NCBI GenBank assembly: GCA_964416065.1
Contig: CAYQCL010000039.1
Coordinates: 1-18,635, forward strand
Length of the DNA stretch: 18,635 nt
Reading direction: 5' to 3'
From: Limiplasma sp964416065
GTDB lineage: Bacteria > Bacillota > Clostridia > Christensenellales > Aristaeellaceae
In this document: positions 1-5,574 of the stretch, piece after piece
Layout of the letters: each line of letters opens with the position of its first letter
How positions within the stretch are numbered: position 1 is the stretch's first letter
The notes under the pieces: generated by a model
Seen by the model: only the letters and a program-made list of their open reading frames with translations
Database searches by the model: none
What the model was told of the DNA's origin: nothing
Translations under genes and position numbers: made by a program

Positions 1-46
1 GCTTACGCAACGCGGCGCTGATGCGGAAAAGAAATGGAGAGTGTAA

Positions 47-226
47 ATGACCAACCGTCTGCACCGGCAGGGACAAAACGAGCCCGTTATCATCCACCGC
101 CTGATTGTACCCGACGGCATGGAGGAAGATATCGTGAGCGCGCTGGAGGGCAAAAATGATATGCAGGCTGCACTGATGGAGGCGTTGAAGGCAAAAATCC
201 TGCGGGCAAAGGAGGAACCATTTTGA
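47..226 (+). CDS. C-terminal stub of a phage SNF2-type helicase
   Basis: This 59-residue reading frame begins at helicase motif VI (RLHRQGQ, residues 4-10). It continues as the C-terminal tail of phage SNF2/DEAD-like helicases, with VIIHRLIVPDGMEEDI and an ALEGK...ALKAKI segment. The family is usually about 450 residues long, so nearly all the ATPase core is missing. An in-frame TAA lies directly before the ATG, and none of the three upstream frames visible here reads as helicase, so a simple frameshift does not explain the loss. A GGAGAG at 36-41 sits five bases before the ATG, so the stub could be translated. Its TGA overlaps the TTG start of the next gene. It is either a remnant left by deletion or a small standalone protein. 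The family call is secure; whether it functions is not. Confidence 0.6.
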   Translation: MTNRLHRQGQNEPVIIHRLIVPDGMEEDIVSALEGKNDMQAALMEALKAKILRAKEEPF

Positions 227-621
227 CGGCATCCGAGCTCAGACGCATGCGTATACTCTTAAATCGCTATCCGCGCGCGTGCTTCCAGGTGGAAAAGGCC
301 ATGGCGCGGGCGACCCGCTGCACGCCCCTAAACGGCGGCCTGCCGCAGGGCAACGGAAACGGCGGCGGCCTGGAGAAGGGGGCCTTGCTTGTGATGGAGG
401 CGAAGCGGACGCGGGATGAGCTGGGGCGGGCGTTGATGGAGCTGCGCGCGAAAATAGCTCCGGAGATCGACGGGCTGGAACGCCCGCTTGACCGACTGGT
501 GATGCGCATGCGGTATCTGGAGGGGTACAGCGCGAGGGAGATCTCCGTAAGGCTGAATTATAGCGAGGATTGGATTTTTAAGCGTCTGAGGTCCGCGCAG
601 CGGCAGATTGCGAGAGAATGA
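223..621 (+). CDS. ArpU/RinA/DUF1492-like late transcription regulator
   Basis: The protein is 132 residues with a C-terminal helix-turn-helix like sigma-70 region 4 (about residues 92-130, LVMRMRYLEGYSAREIS...WIFKRLRSAQRQI). The N-terminal half is charged and helical. Phage proteins of this build, placed just upstream of the terminase genes, are known or presumed activators of late transcription (ArpU, RinA, DUF1492 families). The start is TTG, overlapping the stop of the helicase stub and preceded by AAAGGAGG at 208-215. Position, size and the helix-turn-helix support the call. The exact family is inferred, and a nearby tandem-repeat promoter (682-715) is its natural candidate target. Confidence 0.7.
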   Translation: MTASELRRMRILLNRYPRACFQVEKAMARATRCTPLNGGLPQGNGNGGGLEKGALLVMEAKRTRDELGRALMELRAKIAPEIDGLERPLDRLVMRMRYLEGYSAREISVRLNYSEDWIFKRLRSAQRQIARE

Positions 622-681
622 GCCATATGAATCTATGAAATGTAACTATTGGCTTAAATATACCCCGTAATACACCGAAAG

Positions 682-715
682 AGTATAGTTAGTATAGTTC
701 GAAATGTGCTATTAT
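682..715 (+). promoter_or_regulatory. Candidate activator-dependent extended -10 promoter
   Basis: A TATTAT -10 element lies at 710-715 with an upstream TG (TGCTATTAT), which makes it an extended -10. No good -35 is present. Instead a perfect tandem repeat of the 9-mer AGTATAGTT occupies 682-690 and 691-699, just where an activator would contact polymerase. The gene immediately upstream encodes a regulator of the ArpU/RinA type. That it binds here is inference. Confidence 0.45.
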
Positions 716-720
716 GGTAC

Positions 721-826
721 CGTGGAATTGCGGGGAACCGTAAAATTCAAATTCCACGACGATCTTTATCCCTGACGAGCAAGCGATATTTCCAGCAAGG
801 GCGGGCGTGATGCACCCGCCCTTTGC
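721..826 (+). ncRNA. Possible structured leader or small RNA
   Basis: Transcription from the extended -10 promoter would start near 722. From there the RNA can form a 9-bp stem (CGTGGAATT at 721-729 with AATTCCACG at 750-758) and then a GC-rich hairpin at 795-826 (AAGGGCGGG with CCCGCCCTT). The second hairpin lacks a real T tract, so termination is uncertain. No credible reading frame lies in 622-971. This is a short noncoding RNA or a leader; I see no match to a named RNA family. Confidence 0.3.
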
Positions 827-916
827 GTATCGCGAAGGATCTCATCGACGCGGTTTTAGGAAATTGCTGCAAAGCAAAAAATAGCCCAAAATTTTACTTA
901 TTTTCTAAAAAAAGTA

Positions 917-945
917 TTGACATTAGCTCTGATCTATGGTATACT
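917..945 (+). promoter_or_regulatory. Strong sigma-A promoter, cassette copy 1
   Basis: TTGACA at 917-922 and TATACT at 940-945 are separated by exactly 17 bp. The sequence upstream is A/T-rich, like an UP element, and stands out in a GC-rich genome. It drives the small gene at 972 and is repeated identically at 1588-1616. Confidence 0.85.
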
Positions 946-971
946 TGAACCATGGAAAGGAGGTGAAGGAA

Positions 972-1091
972 ATGGGCAAAAGACGGGCAAAGAAAAGCCG
1001 CCGCAAGATGGAGCTTGCAACGGCGATGCTGGTTTTTTTAGCAGCAGCAATCAACTTCTTGGTACTCATCCTTGAGCGGTTGCTAAAGTAA
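972..1091 (+). CDS. Small basic/hydrophobic protein, toxin-like (copy 1)
   Basis: This 39-residue protein has a very basic N-terminus (MGKRRAKKSRRK) and then one predicted membrane segment (about residues 15-35, LATAMLVFLAAAINFLVLIL) ending in ERLLK. It has a near-ideal ribosome binding site (AAAGGAGGTGA, 957-967) and a consensus promoter. Size and layout match type I toxins and holin-like toxins of Bacillota (TxpA, BsrG, Fst and CD0956.2 types) in general form; I do not recognise a specific family. A conserved antisense promoter lies about 40 bp after the stop codon. A GC-rich hairpin with a GAAA tetraloop (1099-1122) follows the stop. A toxin role is inferred. A small phage membrane protein with another role, such as superinfection exclusion, is equally compatible. 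Confidence 0.6.
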   Translation: MGKRRAKKSRRKMELATAMLVFLAAAINFLVLILERLLK

Positions 1092-1098
1092 ACCAGCA

Positions 1099-1122
1099 GG
1101 GGGAGGGCGAAAGCCCTTCCCT
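1099..1122 (+). other. GNRA-capped hairpin after toxin-like gene, copy 1
   Basis: GGGGAGGGC pairs with GCCCTTCCC around a GAAA loop, and CCA/TGG pairing outside extends it to about 1093-1127. No T tract follows on the + strand. The complementary structure would form near the 5' end of an antisense RNA starting near 1125, so sense and antisense loops could meet. Copy 2 at 1770-1793 keeps the stem but has an A that disrupts the tetraloop closing pair. Confidence 0.5.
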
Positions 1123-1131
1123 CTTGGCCCT

Positions 1132-1160
1132 AGTATAACATGATAGGCCCATTTCCGCAA
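1132..1160 (-). promoter_or_regulatory. Antisense promoter, cassette copy 1
   Basis: On the minus strand TTGCGG (1155-1160) and TATACT (1132-1137) are 17 bp apart, with an extended -10 TG (TGTTATACT). Transcription would begin near 1125 and run against the 3' end of the 39-residue gene, as RatA and SR4 do against txpA and bsrG. Both elements, the 17-bp spacing and the TG recur in copy 2 even though neighbouring bases changed. I see no clear terminator for this RNA. Confidence 0.55.
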
Positions 1161-1161
1161 G

Positions 1162-1269
1162 ATGGAAGTTTTGAGTTTGATCCTAGACGTGGTACAGCTG
1201 GTTGCCAGCATCGCCCTGATTGTGATGCTGTGCAGGGACATGAAGGAGCGTAAGGAGGACGACGAATGA
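1162..1269 (+). CDS. Small hydrophobic protein B (copy 1)
   Basis: The 35-residue frame encodes a short N-terminus, one hydrophobic segment (about residues 4-24, LSLILDVVQLVASIALIVML) and a charged tail (KERKEDDE), the form of holin-like toxins. There is no clear ribosome binding site before the ATG, because that DNA is taken up by the minus-strand promoter. Its stop overlaps the start of the next gene (ATGA). The two copies differ mainly by exchanges among hydrophobic residues, which supports a translated membrane protein. It may act with the 39-residue protein, or serve mainly as a leader to the downstream gene. Confidence 0.45.
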   Translation: MEVLSLILDVVQLVASIALIVMLCRDMKERKEDDE

Positions 1270-1385
1270 AGCTTCGAGCACAGAAGGGAAACGGCGGCCA
1301 CATCACCAGCTACAACGTGATCCTTGGGAGCAGGGAGGTTCGCGAGGCGGGCTTCCTGAACGAGGACGGCACGCCAAAGCCGGTC

Positions 1386-1481
1386 AATGTGCCTGCGGGG
1401 ACGATCAGAAGCAGAATAAGCCGCGGGGGATGGCATGTAGAGCATGAACGCCAACGCAACACCGTTGCAACCATGTGTAGC
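1386..1481 (+). other. Junction between repeats with sigma-factor-like remnant
   Basis: This stretch of about 94 bp separates the two 577-bp repeats and matches neither. In the frame of the preceding gene, 1386-1427 reads NVPAGTIRSRISRG, which closely resembles the DNA-recognition helix of sigma-70 region 4 (GTIRSRISRG). It looks like a scrap of a sigma-factor gene caught in the recombination. A short GCAAC/GTTGC hairpin lies near 1456-1468. Confidence 0.4.
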
Positions 1482-1587
1482 TGCACCCGCCCTTTGCGTA
1501 TCGCGAAGGATCTCATCGACGCGGTTTTAGGAAATTGCTGCAAAGCAAAAAATAGCCCAAAATTTTACTTATTTTCTAAAAAAAGTA

Positions 1588-1616
1588 TTGACATTAGCTC
1601 TGATCTATGGTATACT
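1588..1616 (+). promoter_or_regulatory. Strong sigma-A promoter, cassette copy 2
   Basis: TTGACA (1588-1593) and TATACT (1611-1616) have a 17-bp spacer. The promoter and its A/T-rich upstream flank are identical to those of copy 1. Confidence 0.85.
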
Positions 1617-1642
1617 TGAACCATGGAAAGGAGGTGAAGGAA

Positions 1643-1762
1643 ATGGGCAAAAGACGGGCAAAGAAAAGCCGCCGCAAGATGGACCTTGCAACGGCGATTC
1701 TGGTTTTGATAGCAGCCGCACTCCAAATCGTGGACAAGCTCCTCGATTGTCTGCTAAAGTAA
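1643..1762 (+). CDS. Small basic/hydrophobic protein, toxin-like (copy 2)
   Basis: The 39-residue paralog of the gene at 972 has an identical first 13 residues. Its membrane segment is reworked (about residues 15-30, LATAILVLIAAALQIV) and the tail is DKLLDCLLK. The AAAGGAGGTGA ribosome binding site and promoter are unchanged. By my count about 21 of 78 bases differ after codon 13, and most changes alter the amino acid. The hydrophobic stretch is shorter and carries D and K where copy 1 has V and L, so the two may differ in membrane behaviour. A type I toxin role is inferred from form and from the antisense promoter. Confidence 0.6.
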   Translation: MGKRRAKKSRRKMDLATAILVLIAAALQIVDKLLDCLLK

Positions 1763-1802
1763 ACCAGCAGGGGGAGGGCGAAAACCCTTCCCTCTCAGCC
1801 CT

Positions 1803-1831
1803 AGTATAACACAATAGGCCCATTTCCGCAA
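1803..1831 (-). promoter_or_regulatory. Antisense promoter, cassette copy 2
   Basis: Minus-strand TTGCGG (1826-1831) and TATACT (1803-1808) are spaced by 17 bp, with the extended -10 TG kept although two adjoining bases differ from copy 1. It points back into the 39-residue gene. Confidence 0.55.
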
Positions 1832-1832
1832 G

Positions 1833-1940
1833 ATGGAAGTCTTGAGTTTGATCGTAGACGTGGCGCAGGTGGCGGTCGATATCGCGCTGATTGTGCTTAT
1901 CTGCCGCGTTCTTAAGGCACGTAAGGAGGAGGACGAATGA
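1833..1940 (+). CDS. Small hydrophobic protein B (copy 2)
   Basis: The 35-residue paralog of 1162-1269 has MEVLSLIVDVAQVAVDIALI and then a charged tail (ARKEEDE). The hydrophobic character and the acidic end are kept while individual residues differ. Its stop overlaps the ATG of the AbrB/SymE-like gene (ATGA), which implies translational coupling. There is no evident ribosome binding site of its own. Confidence 0.45.
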   Translation: MEVLSLIVDVAQVAVDIALIVLICRVLKARKEEDE

Positions 1941-2125
1941 AGCTTCGAGCACAGAAGGGAAACGGCGGCCACATCACCAGCTACAACGTGACGCTTGGCA
2001 GCCGAGAGGTCAGGGAGGCGGGCTTCCTGAACGAGGACGGCACGCCAAAGCCGGTCAAGAAGATCGTCGATACGGAAAACCACACGATTACGATTGTTCT
2101 GGACACGGAATCCATTGAAGAGTAA
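1937..2125 (+). CDS. Small AbrB/SymE-like protein (intact copy)
   Basis: The 62-residue protein starts MKLRAQKGNGGHITSYNVTL, followed by a REAGF motif, a glycine turn (EDGTPKPV) and a final strand-forming segment (KKIVDTENHTITIVLD). The order of strand, short helix with AGF, turn and strand recalls the swapped-hairpin AbrB fold shared by AbrB-type antitoxins and SymE-type toxins. This is a weak pattern match, not a family assignment. It has a strong ribosome binding site (AAGGAGG, 1923-1929) and overlaps the 35-residue gene. It could be a DNA-binding regulator of the cassette or an effector. Confidence 0.5.
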   Translation: MKLRAQKGNGGHITSYNVTLGSREVREAGFLNEDGTPKPVKKIVDTENHTITIVLDTESIEE

Positions 2126-2157
2126 GAGAACCAACGGCGGAGGAGGCTCCGTCACGA

Positions 2158-2185
2158 GGGACGGCGCATGGGCGCTGTCCCTTTT
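2158..2185 (+). terminator. Intrinsic terminator closing the cassette region
   Basis: GGGACGGCGC and GCGCTGTCCC form a 10-bp stem (one G-U pair) around ATGG, followed directly by TTTT. A smaller CGGAG/CTCCG hairpin precedes it at 2138-2151. It separates the small-gene region from the terminase operon. Confidence 0.75.
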
Positions 2186-2254
2186 CCGTTGCCTCAAAAC
2201 ATCGGTCGAAGGCCGGTTGATGGAGCAATAACACGCGAGGGGGGAGAAGGACAC

Positions 2255-2755
2255 ATGCTGAGTGAAAAGCAGGAATGCTTTTGCCAGGAATATTTGATCG
2301 ACCTGAACGCCACGCAGGCGTATATCCGAGCGGGCTACAGCGCGAAAACGGCCAGTCATTGCGCCACGCGGCTGTTGGGAAAAGCTGGCGTCCGCGCGCG
2401 TGTGGACGAGCTGCTGGCGGAGCGCTCGCGGCGCACCGGCGTGACACAGGATCGGGTCGTGCGTGAGCTGGCGCGGATCGCGTTTGTGGATCCGGCGCGG
2501 CTGGTTGATTTCGATCGGGCGGATGTGCGGGAGGAAGCCTCGGAGGACGACCGCGCCGCGTTGGCCAGTGTGAAGGTCAGACGCGGGGCCGACTTTGCCG
2601 AGTGCGAGGTACGTCTGTGCGACAAGGTGCGCGCGCTTGAGCTTTTGGGCAAGCATCTGGGCCTGTTTACCGAGAAGGTGGAGCTGGGAGGCGAGCTGGT
2701 GCGCATCGTGGATGATATCGCGGACGTGAGGCCGGAGGCGGCGCCGGATGGCTGA
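2255..2755 (+). CDS. terS: Terminase small subunit
   Basis: This 166-residue protein matches the Terminase_2 small subunit family: LSEKQECFCQEYLIDLNATQAYIRAGYS at the N-terminus (helix-turn-helix DNA-binding region) and a conserved TGVTQDRVVRELARIAF block near residues 58-75. It recognises phage DNA and hands it to the large subunit. The ATG at 2255 is preferred over an in-frame start at 2168, because AGGGGGGAGAAGG directly precedes it and the longer start falls in the upstream terminator. It overlaps the large subunit gene by 8 bases. Confidence 0.9.
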   Translation: MLSEKQECFCQEYLIDLNATQAYIRAGYSAKTASHCATRLLGKAGVRARVDELLAERSRRTGVTQDRVVRELARIAFVDPARLVDFDRADVREEASEDDRAALASVKVRRGADFAECEVRLCDKVRALELLGKHLGLFTEKVELGGELVRIVDDIADVRPEAAPDG

Positions 2756-3986
2756 TGTCGCCCTGCGGGAGCTGATGTCCCCTGTCTTTTATCCCGTACA
2801 CGCGGATATCCGGCGGAGGGCGCATACGGACTACTGGCTGCACGGCGGGCGCGGAAGCGGCAAGAGCTCGTTTGTGTCGCTGGAGATCGCACTGGGGATG
2901 ATGCGGGATTCCGAGGCCAACGCGGTGATCTATCGCAAAGTGGCCGATACGCTGCGGGAAAGCGTATACGCGCAGATGCTGTGGGCGTTTGACCGGCTGG
3001 GCGTGGCCCACCTGTGGCAGAGCAGGATAAGTCCCATGGAGCTGATTTACCGTCCCACGGGGCAGCGGGTGCTTTTTCGCGGCGCGGACGATCCGCAGAA
3101 ATCCAAGGGCCTCAAGCTGCAGAAGGGATTTTTCCGCTATCTGTGGTTTGAGGAACTGTCGGAGTTTTCGGGCATGGACGACATACACACGATCAAGGCA
3201 TCGGTCATTCGTGGAAGCGGCGCTTTGACGTTTTACACCTACAACCCGCCCATGACGGCGGCCAACTGGGTCAACCGCGAGGCGCTGGCCGGTTCGGCGA
3301 ATCGGCTGACCCACCACAGCACCTATCTGGACATCTCGCCCGAATGGCTGGGGGAGACGTTTCTGGCCAACGCGGAGGCGATGCGCCTGGGCAACGAGCG
3401 CGCGTACCGGCACATGTACCTGGGCGAGGTGACCGGCACAGGCGGGCAGGTATTTGAGAATCTCAAGCTGCGGCCCCTTCATCCCGATGAATGGCAGGGA
3501 CTGCCGCTATATAGCGGGCTGGATTTTGGCTTTTCCGTCGATCCGGACACGCTGGTGCGCTGCGCGTACAACCGCAAGAGGCGCGCACTATACATCGTGC
3601 GGGAGTTCGCGGCCACGGGAATGCAGGTGGAGGCGTTGGCGCGGGAGGTGCGCGCGAGGGTGGACGGGGACGTTGTGACTTGCGACAGCGCCGATCCCCG
3701 CAGCATCGCGGGTCTGCGCTCAAATGGGGTTAGGGCCATCGCAGCGAAAAAGGGGCCGGACAGCGTCAACCATGGCGTCAAATGGCTGCAAACGCTTGAC
3801 GAGATCGTGATTGATCCGCGTGTCTGTCCCTTTGCGGCGAGGGAATTTGCTGAATACGAGTACGAACGGGACAAAAGCGGCGAGATCATTCCCCGATATC
3901 CCGACAAGAACAATCACACCATTGACGCGGTCCGCTATGCCATGGAAAGCGTAAGCGGACAGAAGACGGCCATCGTGCCGAAGTGA
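2748..3986 (+). CDS. terL: Terminase large subunit, PBSX family
   Basis: The 412-residue protein has an N-terminal ATPase with Walker A GGRGSGKS (residues 33-40) and a Walker B region RYLWFEEL (about 129-136), plus a YNPP coupling motif. A C-terminal RNase H-like nuclease follows, with acidic residues in GLDFGF (about D259), TCDSADP (about D313) and NNHTIDAVRYAM (about D393). The length is normal for the PBSX/Terminase_3 family. It powers packaging and cuts the concatemer. It is translationally coupled to the small subunit. Confidence 0.95.
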   Translation: MADVALRELMSPVFYPVHADIRRRAHTDYWLHGGRGSGKSSFVSLEIALGMMRDSEANAVIYRKVADTLRESVYAQMLWAFDRLGVAHLWQSRISPMELIYRPTGQRVLFRGADDPQKSKGLKLQKGFFRYLWFEELSEFSGMDDIHTIKASVIRGSGALTFYTYNPPMTAANWVNREALAGSANRLTHHSTYLDISPEWLGETFLANAEAMRLGNERAYRHMYLGEVTGTGGQVFENLKLRPLHPDEWQGLPLYSGLDFGFSVDPDTLVRCAYNRKRRALYIVREFAATGMQVEALAREVRARVDGDVVTCDSADPRSIAGLRSNGVRAIAAKKGPDSVNHGVKWLQTLDEIVIDPRVCPFAAREFAEYEYERDKSGEIIPRYPDKNNHTIDAVRYAMESVSGQKTAIVPK

Positions 3987-3994
3987 GGTCAACC

Positions 3995-5434
3995 ATGATT
4001 ACCATTGACAAGGCTTTTTTACAGCAGGACGGCGCGCCGGACCCGGAGCTTCTGCGCCGACTTCTCAAGCTGCACGACGACGGGCGGGAACGGCTGGATC
4101 GGCTGCATGCCGTCTATGAGCGGGAACACGCCATCACGCGGCGCATAAGGCCCAAGGGATTGCCAAACAACAGGCTTTCGCATGATCTGCCGGGCTACAT
4201 CACGACCATGGCCGCCGGCTACCTGATCGGCCGGCCCGTGACATACGCGGCGGAGGACGAACAGGCATTTGAAAACGTGCGCGCGGCGTATGACAGGGCC
4301 AACGTGGACACCGTGGACGCAGAGCTGGCGGTGGATGCCTCCGTGTACGGCAAGGGCGTCGAATTGTGCTACGCGGATCAGAACGCGGCGCCGCGTGTGG
4401 CGCAGGTTGATCCCAGGGGACATTTTGTGGTCTATGACGACACGGTGGAGCATCGGGCGCTGTTTGGTGTGGGAAGGCGCGAGACGTATTCCAAGCTGCT
4501 TGAGCGCACGGGTGAGGAGATCACCGTCCATACGGCGGCCGAGACGATCCGCTTTCGGCGCGTAGGGCAGGAGACGCCGGTGGAGATTGGGCGTCAGGCG
4601 CATCCATTTGGGGCCGTGCCCATGGTGGAGTATTGGAACAACGCGCGCGAGGAGGGTGACTTTGAACCGGTGCTTTCTCTGATCGACGCCTACGACGCGC
4701 TGCAAAGCGACCGCATGAACGACAAGCAGCAGTTTACAGACGCCATCTTCGTTTTGAAGGGAGTCGGAGCGCTGGGTGTGGACGATACTGAGGAAATCGC
4801 CTCAGACGGAGAAACGGCTGTGTCCGACGCGAAAAAGGCGGAAACCGACCCAAGCGTCCGCCTTCGTCAGACGCGCACGCTGTTTCTGCCGGGTGACGGC
4901 GCGGACGCGCAATTCGTGACCAAGCCGGATGCGGAGAGCGGGAACGAGGTGCTTCGCATGTCGCTGAAAACCGACATCCACAAGCTGAGCATGGTGCCCG
5001 ACATGACGGATGAGGAGTTCGCAGGCAATGTGAGCGGCGTGGCCATGCGGTTTAAACTTCTGGGGCTGGAACAGCTGACCAACATCAAGGAACGCTGGTT
5101 TCGGGAAGGCCTTCGGTCGCGGCTGAGGCTGTTCGCGGCGTTTTTGAGCCGCAAGGGCGCGCCGGCGCTGGACGCGGAGGCCGTGCAGATCACCTTTACC
5201 CGTTCGCTTCCGACAAACGAGCTGGAGGTGGCGCAGACGCTTACGGCATATAGCGGGATGGTGCCGGAGGAGCTGCTGCTGGCGCAGGTGCCGTTTGTGG
5301 CCGACGCGCCCGCCGCGCTTGAGACGCTGAAGGCGGAGCGGGATGAGGCGGCGCGCCGGCAGCTGAAAGCGTTTGAAACGCAGCCGTTTCGGGAAGACGA
5401 GCAGGAGCGCGGTGACCGCAAGCGCGGAGAATAA
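3995..5434 (+). CDS. Portal protein, SPP1 Gp6-like
   Basis: The protein has 479 residues and resembles the SPP1 Gp6 portal family, with the N-terminal region NNRLSHDLPGYITTMAAGYLIGRPVTY, a MSLKTDIHKLSMVPDMTDEEFAGN block and an acidic/basic tail. It forms the ring at the capsid vertex through which DNA enters. ATG 3995 is chosen because GTGAGGT sits just upstream. A GTG at 3983 would overlap the terminase stop. It directly follows the terminase, as usual. Confidence 0.92.
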   Translation: MITIDKAFLQQDGAPDPELLRRLLKLHDDGRERLDRLHAVYEREHAITRRIRPKGLPNNRLSHDLPGYITTMAAGYLIGRPVTYAAEDEQAFENVRAAYDRANVDTVDAELAVDASVYGKGVELCYADQNAAPRVAQVDPRGHFVVYDDTVEHRALFGVGRRETYSKLLERTGEEITVHTAAETIRFRRVGQETPVEIGRQAHPFGAVPMVEYWNNAREEGDFEPVLSLIDAYDALQSDRMNDKQQFTDAIFVLKGVGALGVDDTEEIASDGETAVSDAKKAETDPSVRLRQTRTLFLPGDGADAQFVTKPDAESGNEVLRMSLKTDIHKLSMVPDMTDEEFAGNVSGVAMRFKLLGLEQLTNIKERWFREGLRSRLRLFAAFLSRKGAPALDAEAVQITFTRSLPTNELEVAQTLTAYSGMVPEELLLAQVPFVADAPAALETLKAERDEAARRQLKAFETQPFREDEQERGDRKRGE

Positions 5435-5465
5435 GGCACGGCGTGCCAACGGAAAAAAGACGGTT

Positions 5466-5496
5466 AAGAGCAGAGGCGAAACGCCGAAGCTCTTTT
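5466..5496 (+). terminator. Hairpin with T run between portal and scaffold
   Basis: AAGAGC (5466-5471) pairs with GCTCTT (5489-5494), enclosing an inner GGCG-AAA-CGCC stem, with two further Ts after it. A second small hairpin (GGGG/CCCC) lies at 5527-5539. It may be a weak terminator or an RNA processing or attenuation site that sets the ratio of scaffold and capsid to portal. No gene is seen in 5435-5574. Confidence 0.45.
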
Positions 5497-5574
5497 CCTA
5501 TACCGACCCGCCGGATCATGCGGGACGGGGCGAGACCCCAATCTAGCCGACGGGCGTAAAACGTGGAGGCAGTT

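Larger units (their letters stand above)
811..1387 (+). repeat. Direct repeat copy 1 (577 bp)
   Basis: The unit starts at TGCACCCGCC inside the loop of a hairpin and ends at GCCGGTCAA inside the third small gene. It matches 1482-2058 at a constant offset of 671 bp without indels. The first 200 bp (control region and 5' part of the first gene) are identical in both copies by eye. The membrane-spanning parts of the small genes differ substantially. Confidence 0.9.
1266..1619 (+). pseudogene. Truncated chimeric copy of the AbrB/SymE-like gene
   Basis: The first 40 residues match the intact copy at 1937-2125 almost exactly (MKLRAQKGNGGHITSYNV...). After PKPV the repeat ends, and the frame runs through unrelated DNA, then through the repeated control region of copy 2, ending inside its promoter. 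The result is a 117-residue chimera with an unnatural tail. The ribosome binding site (AAGGAGG, 1252-1258) is good, so it may still be translated. The C-terminal strand that completes the fold in the intact copy (KKIVDTENHTITIVLD) is lost, so it is probably nonfunctional. Confidence 0.6.
1482..2058 (+). repeat. Direct repeat copy 2 (577 bp)
   Basis: This is the second copy of the unit at 811-1387. Its left end again starts at TGCACCCGCC but lacks the upstream arm of the hairpin found before copy 1. Sequence beyond 2058 continues into the intact third gene, so this copy appears to be the complete one. Confidence 0.9.

Noticed and set aside
1..46. Possible 3' end of an upstream gene (frames ending at TAA 44-46 or TGA 48-50)
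   Set aside because: Fewer than 16 codons are visible and neither translation resembles a known family, so no call is made.
795..826. Hairpin as a full rho-independent terminator
   Set aside because: The stem is strong but only three Ts lie within its edge and no T tract follows, so it is listed only as part of a structured RNA.
2168..2254. Longer N-terminus for the terminase small subunit starting at 2168
   Set aside because: It begins inside the terminator hairpin, has no ribosome binding site, and the family starts at the MLSEKQ residues.
2186..2254. A promoter for the terminase operon
   Set aside because: No pair of -35 and -10 elements with acceptable spacing could be found; TTGATG near 2217 has no matching -10.
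1754..2656. Long minus-strand frame (300 codons) across the cassette and terminase small subunit
   Set aside because: It crosses the intergenic terminator and the real terS gene, has no ribosome binding site or recognisable domain, and arises from the codon bias of the + strand genes.
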